This document shows positions 44,056 through 53,017 of a stretch of DNA of 64,000 bases, in pieces (the stretch's first letter is position 1; each line of letters opens with the position of its first letter). The notes under the pieces are model-generated. The model was not told the DNA's origin, ran no database searches, and was given only the letters and a program-made list of their open reading frames with translations. The DNA is from Paracoccus onubensis (GTDB lineage: Bacteria; Pseudomonadota; Alphaproteobacteria; Rhodobacterales; Rhodobacteraceae), in NCBI RefSeq assembly GCF_003591515.1, contig NZ_QZCG01000007.1, positions 62,001-126,000 on the forward strand, given 5' to 3'. A program made the translations under genes and the position numbers.

Positions 44056-45570
44056 TCAGCCCCCGGCAACAAACGGCAATCGGTAGCTTATTGCTTCCGC
44101 GATATGCGGTGCGCGAACGTCCTGGGATTCGGCCAGATCGGCAATCGTTCGTGCACTTCGGAGGATCCGGTGATATCCGCGTGCAGTCAGTCCCAGACGC
44201 TCGGATGCGGTTCTGATCAGGCTGCGGCCCTCGCTGTCCGGACTGGCGATTTCATCGAGGATTTGTCCCGTGGCATCCGCATTGACACGCAACCCATCAT
44301 GGCCTCGGAAACGCTCTGCCTGAATGGTTCGGGCACGTGCGACGCGGGCAGCTATCCGGGCGGAATTTTCGCCACTTGAAGGTAGTTCGAGATCACGGAA
44401 ATGCACCGGCGGAACCTCGAGGCGCAGGTCGAACCGATCCATCAACGGCCCTGAAATCCGGCTCATATATTCGCTGCCACAGATCGGTGCGCGCGAGCAG
44501 GCCCGGTTCGCATCCGCCAGATATCCACAGCGACAGGGGTTGGCTGCCGCGACCAGCAGGAAGCGGCAGGGATAGCGGATATGGGCGTTGGCGCGGGCGA
44601 TCGTGACCTCTCCGGTTTCGATCGGCTGACGCAGGGTTTCGAGCACAGGGCGGGGAAATTCCGGAAATTCGTCCATGAAGAGCACGCCGTTATGAGCCAG
44701 ACTGATTTCCCCCGGCTTGGCTCCGCGTCCACCCCCGACAATCGCCGCCATCGAGGCGGTGTGATGTGGTTCGCGGAACGGCGCGAGCCGCGCAATTCCG
44801 CCGTCCTTCAGCAATCCCGCCAGCGAATGGATCATCGAGGTTTCCAAAGCTTCGGCAGGCTCAAGCGGCGGCATCAGGCTCGGCAGGCGCGAGGTCAGCA
44901 TGGATTTACCCGCGCCGGGCGGTCCGACCATCAGCAGATGGTGCCGTCCTGCCGCGGCGATCTCAAGGGCGCGTTTGGCGCGTTCCTGTCCCTTCACCTC
45001 GGAAAGGCAGGCCGTCTCGGATATTTCGGTGACCATGCCGGGTTGCGCGCGCGCCAGAGGGCGACGGTCGGTCAGGTGATCGACCGCATCGCGCAGGCTC
45101 ACCGGAGCAAGAACCGGGACGGAATCGACCCATGCGGCTTCGGGACCGCAGGGATATGGGCAGAGCAGGGCCCGGTCGTCTTCCGCCGCGGCCATGGCGG
45201 CGGGCAGGGCGCCTGCGACCGAGACGAGCCGCCCGTCCAATGCGAGTTCGCCCAGACAGACGCAGCGGGCGAGTTCGTCGATCGGAACGATTTCAAGCGC
45301 GGCAAGAACAGCCAGCGCAATCGGCAGATCGAAATGTGAGCCTTCTTTCGGCATATCGGCAGGAGACAGGTTTACCGTCACCCGTCTGTTCGGCATGGCG
45401 ATGGAAATCGCGCTGAAGGCTGCCCTGATCCGTTCCCGGGCTTCACTGACCGCCTTGTCGGGCAGGCCGACGATGGCAAATCCCGGCAGTCCTGCCGAGA
45501 CGGCGCATTGCACCTCTACCAGACGAGCCTCGATTCCTGCGAAAGCGACGGAATAGGCGGTTGCGACCAT
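44056..45570 (-). CDS. YifB/ComM family Mg-chelatase-like AAA ATPase
   Basis: This 504-residue protein has an N-terminal Lon-like beta domain (YSVAFAGIEARLVEVQCAVSAGLPGF), an AAA+ core with Walker A MVGPPGAGKSMLTSRLP near residue 215 and a Mg-chelatase C-terminal domain. In competent bacteria ComM helicases extend branch migration of incoming DNA; other relatives have unknown roles. It converges with gshB. Confidence 0.9.
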   Translation of the reverse strand: MVATAYSVAFAGIEARLVEVQCAVSAGLPGFAIVGLPDKAVSEARERIRAAFSAISIAMPNRRVTVNLSPADMPKEGSHFDLPIALAVLAALEIVPIDELARCVCLGELALDGRLVSVAGALPAAMAAAEDDRALLCPYPCGPEAAWVDSVPVLAPVSLRDAVDHLTDRRPLARAQPGMVTEISETACLSEVKGQERAKRALEIAAAGRHHLLMVGPPGAGKSMLTSRLPSLMPPLEPAEALETSMIHSLAGLLKDGGIARLAPFREPHHTASMAAIVGGGRGAKPGEISLAHNGVLFMDEFPEFPRPVLETLRQPIETGEVTIARANAHIRYPCRFLLVAAANPCRCGYLADANRACSRAPICGSEYMSRISGPLMDRFDLRLEVPPVHFRDLELPSSGENSARIAARVARARTIQAERFRGHDGLRVNADATGQILDEIASPDSEGRSLIRTASERLGLTARGYHRILRSARTIADLAESQDVRAPHIAEAISYRLPFVAGG

Positions 45571-45694
45571 CAGATCCTCTGCGATATCCGCCTGAATGTT
45601 TAATGCAGCGGTGCTAAGGGAGGGTTAACGGACGGCTTTCCTTGCGGGGCGCGGATTGGGTCGCTATTCCTCGGCAAGGTATTCGGGGGCTGAT

Positions 45695-46921
45695 ATGACC
45701 AGCAAACGCATTCTTCTGATTATCGGCGGCGGTATCGCGGCCTACAAGATTCCTCAGCTGATCCGGCTGATCCGGGCCGAGGGCATGGCGGTGACTCCGA
45801 TCCTGACGCGGGCGGGCGGGGAATTCACCACGGCGATGACAATCTCGGTGCTGGCCGGCGAAGCTGCGCATGAAGGGTTGTTCGATATTTCGACCGAAGC
45901 CGAGATCGGGCATATCCAGCTTTCGCGCAACGCGGATCTGGTGGTCGTCGCGCCAGCGACGGCTGACATGATGGCCAAGATGGCGCAAGGGCTTGCCGAC
46001 GATCTGGCATCGACGCTGCTTCTGGCGACCGACAAGCGGGTCCTGATCGCGCCCGCCATGAATGTGCGCATGTGGAACCACCGGGCGACGCAGCGCAATC
46101 TCGCGTTGCTGCGGGATGACGGGATCCTGACGGTAGGTCCGGATGAGGGCGACATGGCCTGTGGTGAATTCGGCCCGGGCCGGATGGCCGAGCCCGAGGC
46201 GATCATGGCGGCAATCCGGGGGGCTTTGGATGCTCCTTTGAAACTGGCGCCGGAAACCCATGCATTGGGGCCGCTAAAAGGGCGGCATGTGATCGTGACA
46301 TCCGGCCCGACGCATGAGCCGATCGATCCGGTACGATATATCGCAAACCGGTCATCTGGCGCGCAGGGCGCGGCGATTGCGGTTGCGTTGCGTGATCTGG
46401 GTGCGCGAGTCAGTTTCGTGACCGGGCCGGCGGTGGTTCCTGCCCCTGAAGGCGTCGGCGTCATCCGGGTCGAGACGGCCATGCAAATGCGTGACGCGGT
46501 CGAGGCGGCGCTTCCCGCCGAAGCCGCAGTTATGGCGGCGGCGGTGGCGGATTGGCGGGTCGTCAATTCTTCGCAGCGCAAGATGAAGAAGGATGGAACC
46601 GGGCAGCCTCCGGCATTGGAAATGGCCGAAAATCCCGACATTCTGGCATGGATCAGCAATCTGAAGGCAAAGCGGCCCTCGCTGGTTGTGGGCTTCGCCG
46701 CTGAAACCGATGACGTGATCGCCAATGCGACAGCCAAGCGTCAGCGCAAGGGCTGTGACTGGATCGTTGCGAATGATGTCAGCCCATCCACCGGCATCAT
46801 GGGCGGCAGCGAAAATGCTGTGACTCTGATTCGCGCAGACGGGGTCGAGGAATGGCCGCGCATGGGCAAGGATGAGGTTGCGCGGCAGTTGGCGGCTAAA
46901 ATCGCGAAGGAACTGGGATGA
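45695..46921 (+). CDS. coaBC: Bifunctional CoaBC (phosphopantothenoylcysteine decarboxylase/synthetase)
   Basis: This 408-residue two-domain enzyme makes 4'-phosphopantetheine for coenzyme A. The CoaC part shows the flavoprotein fold (LLIIGGGIAAYKIPQLIRL and APAMNVRMWNH), and the CoaB part begins VIVTSGPTHEPIDPVRYIANRSSG. Start 45695 follows GGGGG. It overlaps the cysteine desulfurase gene by four bases (ATGA), which ties CoA synthesis to the Fe-S operon. Confidence 0.95.
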   Translation: MTSKRILLIIGGGIAAYKIPQLIRLIRAEGMAVTPILTRAGGEFTTAMTISVLAGEAAHEGLFDISTEAEIGHIQLSRNADLVVVAPATADMMAKMAQGLADDLASTLLLATDKRVLIAPAMNVRMWNHRATQRNLALLRDDGILTVGPDEGDMACGEFGPGRMAEPEAIMAAIRGALDAPLKLAPETHALGPLKGRHVIVTSGPTHEPIDPVRYIANRSSGAQGAAIAVALRDLGARVSFVTGPAVVPAPEGVGVIRVETAMQMRDAVEAALPAEAAVMAAAVADWRVVNSSQRKMKKDGTGQPPALEMAENPDILAWISNLKAKRPSLVVGFAAETDDVIANATAKRQRKGCDWIVANDVSPSTGIMGGSENAVTLIRADGVEEWPRMGKDEVARQLAAKIAKELG

Positions 46922-47961
46922 GCCGCGTTTACCTTGACTGGAACGCCACGACGCCTCTGCGCCCCGAGGCGCGGGCGGCAATGATCGAGGCCATGGATGT
47001 GATCGGCAATCCTTCGTCGGTACATGCCGAGGGACGGGCCGCGAAAATGCTCATGGAGCGGTCGCGCGAGCGTATCGCGGCCAGTTTGGGGGCAGAAGGG
47101 GCAGACGTGGTCTTTACCTCGGGCACGACGGAAGCCGCGGCGATGATGTTGGCGGGGCAGGGACTTCAATGCGCTCCGGTCGAACATGAGGCGGTGAAGG
47201 AGTGGTGTGATCCCTCTTTGCCGGTCGATAGTGGCGGAATCATATCCGTGCCGGATCCTGCGCGGGCGGCGGTGCAGCTTGCGAATAGCGAGACCGGCGT
47301 CATCCAGACCCTGCCCGAGGGACTGGCGGTCAGTGATCTGACACAGGCTTTCGGCAAGATTCCATTTTCTTTCAATTGGCTGGGTGCGATTTCGGGACTT
47401 ATTTCCGCACATAAGCTGGGTGGTCCCAAGGGGATCGGGGCATTAATTCTGAAGAAAGGAACCGATATCGAGGCGCGGCTTCGTGGTGGCGGGCAAGAAC
47501 AGGGCCGACGCGCTGGGACCGAAAATCTGATCGGTATCGCGGGCTTCGCGGCGGCGGCAGAGGCTGCCCAGCGTGATCTTGAGGCCGGGTTGTGGGATGA
47601 TGTGGCCGACCGGCGCGACAGGTTGGAAGCCCGGCTGACCGGAGTTGCGACCGATGCGATCATTGTCGGAAAAGACAGCAAGCGCTTGCCGAACACGACT
47701 TGCCTCCTTACATCGGGGTGGAAGGGTGAAACGCAGGTCATGCAGATGGATCTTGCGGGATTTGCAGTGTCGGCTGGATCGGCCTGTTCTTCCGGTAAAA
47801 TCCGGGCCAGCGGGACTCTTCAGGCGATGGGTTTTGACGATGCGCAGGCGCAGGCCGCGATACGGATATCGATAAGTCCTGATTTGGACGACGATCAGAT
47901 GAACCGATTTGCGGATGCGTGGGAATCCGCGTATTCACGCTGGCGCGAGAGAAACGGGTGA
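46918..47961 (+). CDS. Class V cysteine desulfurase (NifS/IscS type)
   Basis: This 347-residue PLP enzyme takes sulfur from cysteine. It shows VYLDWNATTPLRPEARAAM at the start, GNPSSVHAEGRAAKMLMERSR, the PLP lysine in SAHKLGGPKGIGALIL, and the catalytic loop SAGSACSSGKI. It is shorter than IscS (about 400 residues) but complete in motifs. It begins within the coaBC stop and is followed by sufB 30 bases later. It is a second sulfur source in the same operon, besides sufS. Confidence 0.9.
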   Translation: MSRVYLDWNATTPLRPEARAAMIEAMDVIGNPSSVHAEGRAAKMLMERSRERIAASLGAEGADVVFTSGTTEAAAMMLAGQGLQCAPVEHEAVKEWCDPSLPVDSGGIISVPDPARAAVQLANSETGVIQTLPEGLAVSDLTQAFGKIPFSFNWLGAISGLISAHKLGGPKGIGALILKKGTDIEARLRGGGQEQGRRAGTENLIGIAGFAAAAEAAQRDLEAGLWDDVADRRDRLEARLTGVATDAIIVGKDSKRLPNTTCLLTSGWKGETQVMQMDLAGFAVSAGSACSSGKIRASGTLQAMGFDDAQAQAAIRISISPDLDDDQMNRFADAWESAYSRWRERNG

Positions 47962-47991
47962 GCAAGGGTTTGCCCAGAGGAAGGACACGAG

Positions 47992-49512
47992 ATGAACGAG
48001 ATCACCGATCTTGAAGTTCGGGAAGGCGTTGACCGGGAAACGGTTGAGACTGTCCAGAACATGGGCAGTTACAAATACGGCTGGGATACCGAGATCGAGA
48101 TGGACTATGCCCCCAAGGGGCTGAATGAAGATATCGTCCGCCTGATCTCGCAGAAGAACGAAGAGCCGGAATGGATGACCGAATGGCGGCTTGAGGCCTA
48201 TCGGCGTTGGGTGAGCATGAAAGAACCGAAATGGGCGATGCTTCACTATCCGAAGATCGATTTCCAGGATCAGTATTACTATGCGCGCCCGAAAAGCATG
48301 CAGGAAAAGCCGAAATCCCTGGATGAGGTCGATCCCAAGCTGTTGGCAACCTATGAAAAACTGGGCATTCCACTGAAAGAGCAGATGATTCTTGCAGGCG
48401 TCGAGGGCGCGGGCGAGGCTCCTGCCGATGGCCGGAAGGTTGCCGTCGATGCGGTTTTCGATTCGGTCAGCGTCGGTACGACCTTCAAGGATGAACTGGC
48501 CAAGGCCGGAGTGATTTTCTGCTCGATTTCCGAAGCGATCCGGGAATATCCCGATCTGGTGAAGAAATATCTCGGCTCGGTCGTTCCACAATCGGATAAC
48601 TACTATGCCACGCTGAACAGTGCCGTATTCTCGGACGGTTCCTTTGTGTATGTGCCGCCCGGCGTGCATTGTCCGATGGAACTCAGCACCTATTTCCGGA
48701 TCAATGCCGAAAATACCGGCCAGTTCGAGCGTACGCTGATCATTGCCGACAAGGGCGCTTATGTCAGCTATCTTGAAGGCTGCACCGCGCCCAAGCGCGA
48801 TACGCATCAATTGCATGCGGCCGTGGTCGAGATTGTCATTCTGGAAGATGCCGAGGTCAAATATTCCACGGTGCAGAACTGGTTTCCCGGCGACGAGGAA
48901 GGTAAGGGCGGCATCTACAATTTCGTCACCAAGCGGGCCGATTGCCGCGAGGCGCGGGCCAAGGTGATGTGGACGCAGGTGGAAACCGGCTCGGCAATCA
49001 CCTGGAAATACCCGTCCTGCATCCTGCGCGGCGACGAATCGCAGGGTGAGTTCTACTCGATCGCCATCGCCAATAATTTCCAGCAGGCGGATACCGGCAC
49101 CAAGATGGTGCATCTGGGCAAGAACACCCGCTCGCGGATCGTGTCCAAGGGGATCTCGGCGGGCAAGGCGCAGAATACCTATCGCGGTCTGGTCAGCATG
49201 CATCCGCGGGCGACGAACAGCCGCAACTATACCCAATGCGACAGCCTGTTAATCGGCGATAAATGCGGGGCGCATACGGTGCCCTATATCGAAGTCAAGA
49301 ACACCAGCAGCCGCGTGGAGCATGAGGCGACGACCAGCAAGGTCGATGACGATCAGCTTTTCTATTGCCGTTCGCGCGGAATGGATGAGGAAGAGGCCGT
49401 CGCGCTTGTCGTCAACGGTTTCTGCCGCGAGGTTCTGCAGGCCCTGCCCATGGAATTCGCCATGGAGGCGCAATCGCTGGTTGCCATATCGCTGGAGGGC
49501 AGCGTCGGATGA
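47992..49512 (+). CDS. sufB: Fe-S cluster assembly scaffold SufB
   Basis: This 506-residue SufB has the family signatures [20 protein letters not shown] near residue 22, [20 protein letters not shown] and the C-terminal [21 protein letters not shown] with the conserved cysteine. SufB with SufC and SufD forms the scaffold for Fe-S cluster building. The start has AAGGACACGAG upstream. The next gene begins within its stop (ATGA). Confidence 0.97.
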   Translation: MNEITDLEVREGVDRETVETVQNMGSYKYGWDTEIEMDYAPKGLNEDIVRLISQKNEEPEWMTEWRLEAYRRWVSMKEPKWAMLHYPKIDFQDQYYYARPKSMQEKPKSLDEVDPKLLATYEKLGIPLKEQMILAGVEGAGEAPADGRKVAVDAVFDSVSVGTTFKDELAKAGVIFCSISEAIREYPDLVKKYLGSVVPQSDNYYATLNSAVFSDGSFVYVPPGVHCPMELSTYFRINAENTGQFERTLIIADKGAYVSYLEGCTAPKRDTHQLHAAVVEIVILEDAEVKYSTVQNWFPGDEEGKGGIYNFVTKRADCREARAKVMWTQVETGSAITWKYPSCILRGDESQGEFYSIAIANNFQQADTGTKMVHLGKNTRSRIVSKGISAGKAQNTYRGLVSMHPRATNSRNYTQCDSLLIGDKCGAHTVPYIEVKNTSSRVEHEATTSKVDDDQLFYCRSRGMDEEEAVALVVNGFCREVLQALPMEFAMEAQSLVAISLEGSVG

Positions 49513-49820
49513 TCGTAACCACCACGCAAAGCATCGACGGTCACAAGATCACCGCCTATCACGGCATTGCGACCGGAGAGACGATCATCGGTGCGAATGT
49601 CTTCCGCGATGTTTTCGCCGGAATCCGCGATATTGTCGGCGGGCGCTCGGGGGCCTATGAGACGGCTTTGGCCGAAGCGCGGCTGACCGCGCTTGCGGAA
49701 ATGCAGGAATATGCGACGAGTCTTGGCGCGAATGCCGTCGTCGGGGTCGATCTCGATTACGAGGTCATCAATAATATGCTGATGGTGTCCGCTTCCGGCA
49801 CCGCCGTCACCATCGACTGA
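49509..49820 (+). CDS. YbjQ/UPF0145 family protein in the SUF operon
   Basis: This 103-residue protein belongs to the heavy-metal-binding-domain-like YbjQ family, with the core [30 protein letters not shown] and [16 protein letters not shown]. Relatives form pentamers. The ATG overlaps the sufB stop, and sufC follows eight bases later, so it is made together with the Suf proteins. A role in Fe-S biogenesis is suggested by position but undescribed as far as I know. Confidence 0.85.
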   Translation: MIVTTTQSIDGHKITAYHGIATGETIIGANVFRDVFAGIRDIVGGRSGAYETALAEARLTALAEMQEYATSLGANAVVGVDLDYEVINNMLMVSASGTAVTID

Positions 49821-49828
49821 GGTAAGAA

Positions 49829-50584
49829 ATGCTGAAAATCAATAATTTGCACGTGAAACTTGAGGAAGAAGACAAGCAGATTCTCAAGGGGCTCAGCCTT
49901 GAGGTTCCGGCGGGTCAGGTCCATGCAGTCATGGGGCCGAACGGTTCGGGGAAGTCGACGCTGTCCTATGTGTTGTCGGGTCGCGATGGGTACGAGGTCA
50001 CCGAGGGTGAGGCGACTCTGGACGGCAACGACCTTCTGGACATGGAGCCCGAAGAGCGTGCGGCGGCAGGTCTGTTCCTTGCATTCCAGTATCCGGTCGA
50101 GATTCCCGGCGTGGGCAATATGACCTTCCTGCGCACCGCAGTGAACGCACAGCGCAAGGCGCGCGGCGTGGCCGAGATGTCTTCGGCCGAATTTCTCAAG
50201 GCGATCCGTGCCAAAGCCTCTGAGTTGCAGATCGACGCAGAGATGCTGAAACGCCCGGTCAATGTCGGGTTTTCGGGCGGTGAGAAGAAGCGCAATGAAA
50301 TCCTGCAGATGGCCATGCTGGAACCGCGCATGTGCATCATGGATGAAACCGATTCCGGCCTCGATGTGGATGCGATGCGTCTGGTGGCCGATGGTGTGAA
50401 TGCGCTGCGCTCGCCCGATCGCAGCTTTCTGGTGATCACCCATTATCAGCGTCTGCTGAATCATATCCAACCCGACGTTGTGCATATCATGTCCAATGGC
50501 CGCATCGTCAAATCCGGTGGGCCGGAACTGGCGTTGCAGGTGGAAGAGGAAGGCTATGGCGATCTTCTGGCGGAGGCCGGCTGA
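49829..50584 (+). CDS. sufC: Fe-S assembly ATPase SufC
   Basis: This 251-residue ABC-type ATPase shows Walker A MGPNGSGKSTLSYVLSG near residue 35, the SufC-specific NVGFSGGEKKRNEILQM signature and Walker B CIMDETDSGLDVDAM. It drives the SufBCD scaffold. Its stop is in the start of sufD with a single-base overlap. Confidence 0.97.
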   Translation: MLKINNLHVKLEEEDKQILKGLSLEVPAGQVHAVMGPNGSGKSTLSYVLSGRDGYEVTEGEATLDGNDLLDMEPEERAAAGLFLAFQYPVEIPGVGNMTFLRTAVNAQRKARGVAEMSSAEFLKAIRAKASELQIDAEMLKRPVNVGFSGGEKKRNEILQMAMLEPRMCIMDETDSGLDVDAMRLVADGVNALRSPDRSFLVITHYQRLLNHIQPDVVHIMSNGRIVKSGGPELALQVEEEGYGDLLAEAG

Positions 50585-51924
50585 TGTCTGATACCGCCGT
50601 TCAGACAAAGGAAGTGACGCCGCAGGTCAGCGGAGCGCCGGTTGCCGCCGATGCGCTGCAGACCCGCCTTGACGCGATGCGCCTGCCTGCGGGCGGCTTT
50701 ACCGCGGCGGCGCGTGCCGATGCCCTGAGGCGGCTGCGCGACATGGGGTTGCCGGGGCCGCGCGATGAATATTGGCGCTTCACCAATCCGCGCGATTTCA
50801 ATGCGCCTGCTCCTGCACCGATTTCAGTCCCGGAAAAAATGCAGGATTCGCCGCTGTTTCAGGATCTCGACCGGCTGAAACTGATCTTCGTGGACGGGGA
50901 GTTTGATGCGGCTGCCTCGGATTCCCTCGCGCATGAGGGGATCGAGATCGAAATGCTGGCACAGGCGGATGAGGTGGCGGACCACTGGGCCAAGGGGATT
51001 TACGGCAGCCTCGAGGCAGCCGGTCAGAAGCCGGTCAACCGCCCCTTTGCTGCGCTTAACACGGTCGCGTCCCGGGACGGCATGCTGATCCGGGTGACGG
51101 GAAAACCGTCGAAACCCGTGCATATCGTCCACCGCCGCGCCTCGGAGGATGCGGATGTGACATGGCATCATGTCATCCGGGCCGAAGAGGGCGCGGAGCT
51201 TACGCTGCTGGAAACCGGCATGGTCGGCGCGCGCTCGAATGGCATGATCGAGGCCGATCTCGCCCGGGGCGCAAAGCTCAACTATATCGGGGCGAGACAG
51301 GCGGTTCATCAGAAGCTGGAACTGTCCCATATCTTCGCCCGGGTCGAGAGCGAAGCGCAACTGAAAGCCTTCGTGCTTTCGGTTAACGGAACCTTGATGC
51401 GGCATGAAACCATTGTGGATATCGTCGGCGATGATGCGCTTGCCCATGTTGCCGGGGCGGTGCTGGGCGACGGCAATGACGGGCCGTTCCACCATGACGA
51501 CACCATCTTCATCACCCATGGAGGCCTGCGCTGCGAAAGCCGTCAGGTCTACAAGAAGGTGCTGAAGAACGGTGCGGAAGGGGTGTTTCAGGGCAAGATA
51601 CTCGTGAAGCCCGGTGCGCAGAAGACCGATGGTTATCAGATCAGTCAGGCCTTGCTTCTGGATGAACACAGCCAGTTCCTGGCCAAGCCGGAACTCGAAA
51701 TCTATGCGGATGACGTGGTGTGCTCGCATGGTTCGACGACCGGGGCGATTGATGAAACGGCCCTGTTCTATCTGCGCTCGCGCGGGGTTCCCAAAGAGCG
51801 TGCCATCGTGTTCCTGGTTCTGTCTTTCCTGGCGGATGCACTGGAAGAGATCGAGGATGAGGACCTGCGCGGACAGATCAGCGATCGGTTGGAAGCTTGG
51901 CTGACCCGGCACGAAAATCAGTGA
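50584..51924 (+). CDS. sufD: Fe-S assembly protein SufD
   Basis: This 446-residue protein pairs with SufB in the SufBCD complex. The beta-helix core includes FHHDDTIFITHGGLRCESRQVYKKVLKNGAEGVFQG, with the C-terminal VVCSHGSTTGAIDETALFYLRSRG common to SufB and SufD. It overlaps sufC by one base. Two membrane-protein genes follow, then sufS. Confidence 0.96.
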   Translation: MSDTAVQTKEVTPQVSGAPVAADALQTRLDAMRLPAGGFTAAARADALRRLRDMGLPGPRDEYWRFTNPRDFNAPAPAPISVPEKMQDSPLFQDLDRLKLIFVDGEFDAAASDSLAHEGIEIEMLAQADEVADHWAKGIYGSLEAAGQKPVNRPFAALNTVASRDGMLIRVTGKPSKPVHIVHRRASEDADVTWHHVIRAEEGAELTLLETGMVGARSNGMIEADLARGAKLNYIGARQAVHQKLELSHIFARVESEAQLKAFVLSVNGTLMRHETIVDIVGDDALAHVAGAVLGDGNDGPFHHDDTIFITHGGLRCESRQVYKKVLKNGAEGVFQGKILVKPGAQKTDGYQISQALLLDEHSQFLAKPELEIYADDVVCSHGSTTGAIDETALFYLRSRGVPKERAIVFLVLSFLADALEEIEDEDLRGQISDRLEAWLTRHENQ

Positions 51925-51953
51925 CGACCGGGGGGGTGAGGGCAGGCGGAGGC

Positions 51954-52427
51954 ATGCTGCCCCGCATCCTGCAAAGCTGGTGGTCCCCCCGCCTTGTTGT
52001 GCGGGGGCTGGCCGATATGCCCGAGCGGGTGAAGCTGGTGGTATTGATGCTGGCAATGCTGATCTTTCTGGTTGCACAGGCGCCGATGCACGCCCGTGCC
52101 GCCGAACTTGATCCTTCGGTTCCGTTCGAGGCCCGGATGGGCGGCTCATTGCTTGCGGTCATGTTCCTGATGCCGCTGATTGCCTATGCGATTGCTGGTG
52201 TCGTCTCATTGCTCTCGCGCGTCACGCCCTGGCCGCTGGATCAGGGCAGGTCTCGTCTGGCACTGTTCTGGGCGCTTCTGGCGGCCGCGCCGGCGGTGCT
52301 GCTGGCCGGTCTTGTTGCGGGGCTGATCGGGCAGGGGCCTGCGCTGACCCTGACACGCGCATTTTCGGGCATCGGTTTCCTGATGATCTGGGGCGCCGGA
52401 ATCTCTGCACTGGCGAGGCAAGCATGA
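51954..52427 (+). CDS. YIP1 family membrane protein, first copy
   Basis: This 157-residue inner-membrane protein has four hydrophobic helices (for example VKLVVLMLAMLIFLVAQA and LFWALLAAAPAVLLAGLVAGL) and a short N-terminal MLPRILQSWWSPRLVVRGL, as in YIP1 proteins of Rhodobacterales. The ATG at 51954 is chosen; in-frame GTG codons at 51921 (overlapping the sufD stop) and 51936 are alternatives. The next YIP1 gene overlaps its end by four bases. Confidence 0.7.
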   Translation: MLPRILQSWWSPRLVVRGLADMPERVKLVVLMLAMLIFLVAQAPMHARAAELDPSVPFEARMGGSLLAVMFLMPLIAYAIAGVVSLLSRVTPWPLDQGRSRLALFWALLAAAPAVLLAGLVAGLIGQGPALTLTRAFSGIGFLMIWGAGISALARQA

Positions 52428-53017
52428 CGTTTGACGATTTCAAAGCTCTGGTGAGCCTGACTTTCCGGGATCCGGCGACCGCTGCGCGTTCCCTGATCGC
52501 GATGAACTGGCCGCTTTCCGTTCGCTGGATGGGATTGTTTCTGGCGGTCTCGGTATCTGCATTGCTGGCCTGGCTGTCATCGCAATTATTCCCGATTCCC
52601 GAAGCTGAAGACATGCCGGTTCTGTCGCTGACGGCCCAACCGCTGGTTCTGGCCGTCATCCAGCTTTTCGCGATCGTGCTGGCTGCGTCGCTCATGACCG
52701 GGGTGGGGCGGATATTCGGCGGACGGGGTTCCTTCGAGGACGCCTTGCTGCTGACTGTCTGGATTGAAATCGTGCTTCTGCTGGTTCAGGTTGTGCAGGT
52801 CGCCACGTCTCTGATCCTTCCCGGATTGTCTGGAATACTGGGCGTGCTTGCCATCGTGCTGTTCTTCTGGCTGACCGTTCAGTTCACCAAGACGCTGCAC
52901 GGCTTCACCAGCGGGGGCAAGGTCCTGCTGGGCCTGATCGGCACCGCTTTCGTAACGGGATTCGTCCTTTCGATCATCGCCGCGAGTTTCGGCCTGCTGC
53001 CCGAGGTACCGCAATGA
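52424..53017 (+). CDS. YIP1 family membrane protein, second copy
   Basis: This 197-residue protein has an N-terminal soluble part (FDDFKALVSLTFRDPATAARSLI) and five or so membrane helices, with the YIP1 signature LMTGVGRIFGGRGSFEDALLLTVWIEIVLLL. It starts inside the stop of the first YIP1 gene, and sufS starts inside its own stop, so the whole block is translated as one unit. The family role in bacteria is unknown. Confidence 0.8.
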   Translation: MTFDDFKALVSLTFRDPATAARSLIAMNWPLSVRWMGLFLAVSVSALLAWLSSQLFPIPEAEDMPVLSLTAQPLVLAVIQLFAIVLAASLMTGVGRIFGGRGSFEDALLLTVWIEIVLLLVQVVQVATSLILPGLSGILGVLAIVLFFWLTVQFTKTLHGFTSGGKVLLGLIGTAFVTGFVLSIIAASFGLLPEVPQ

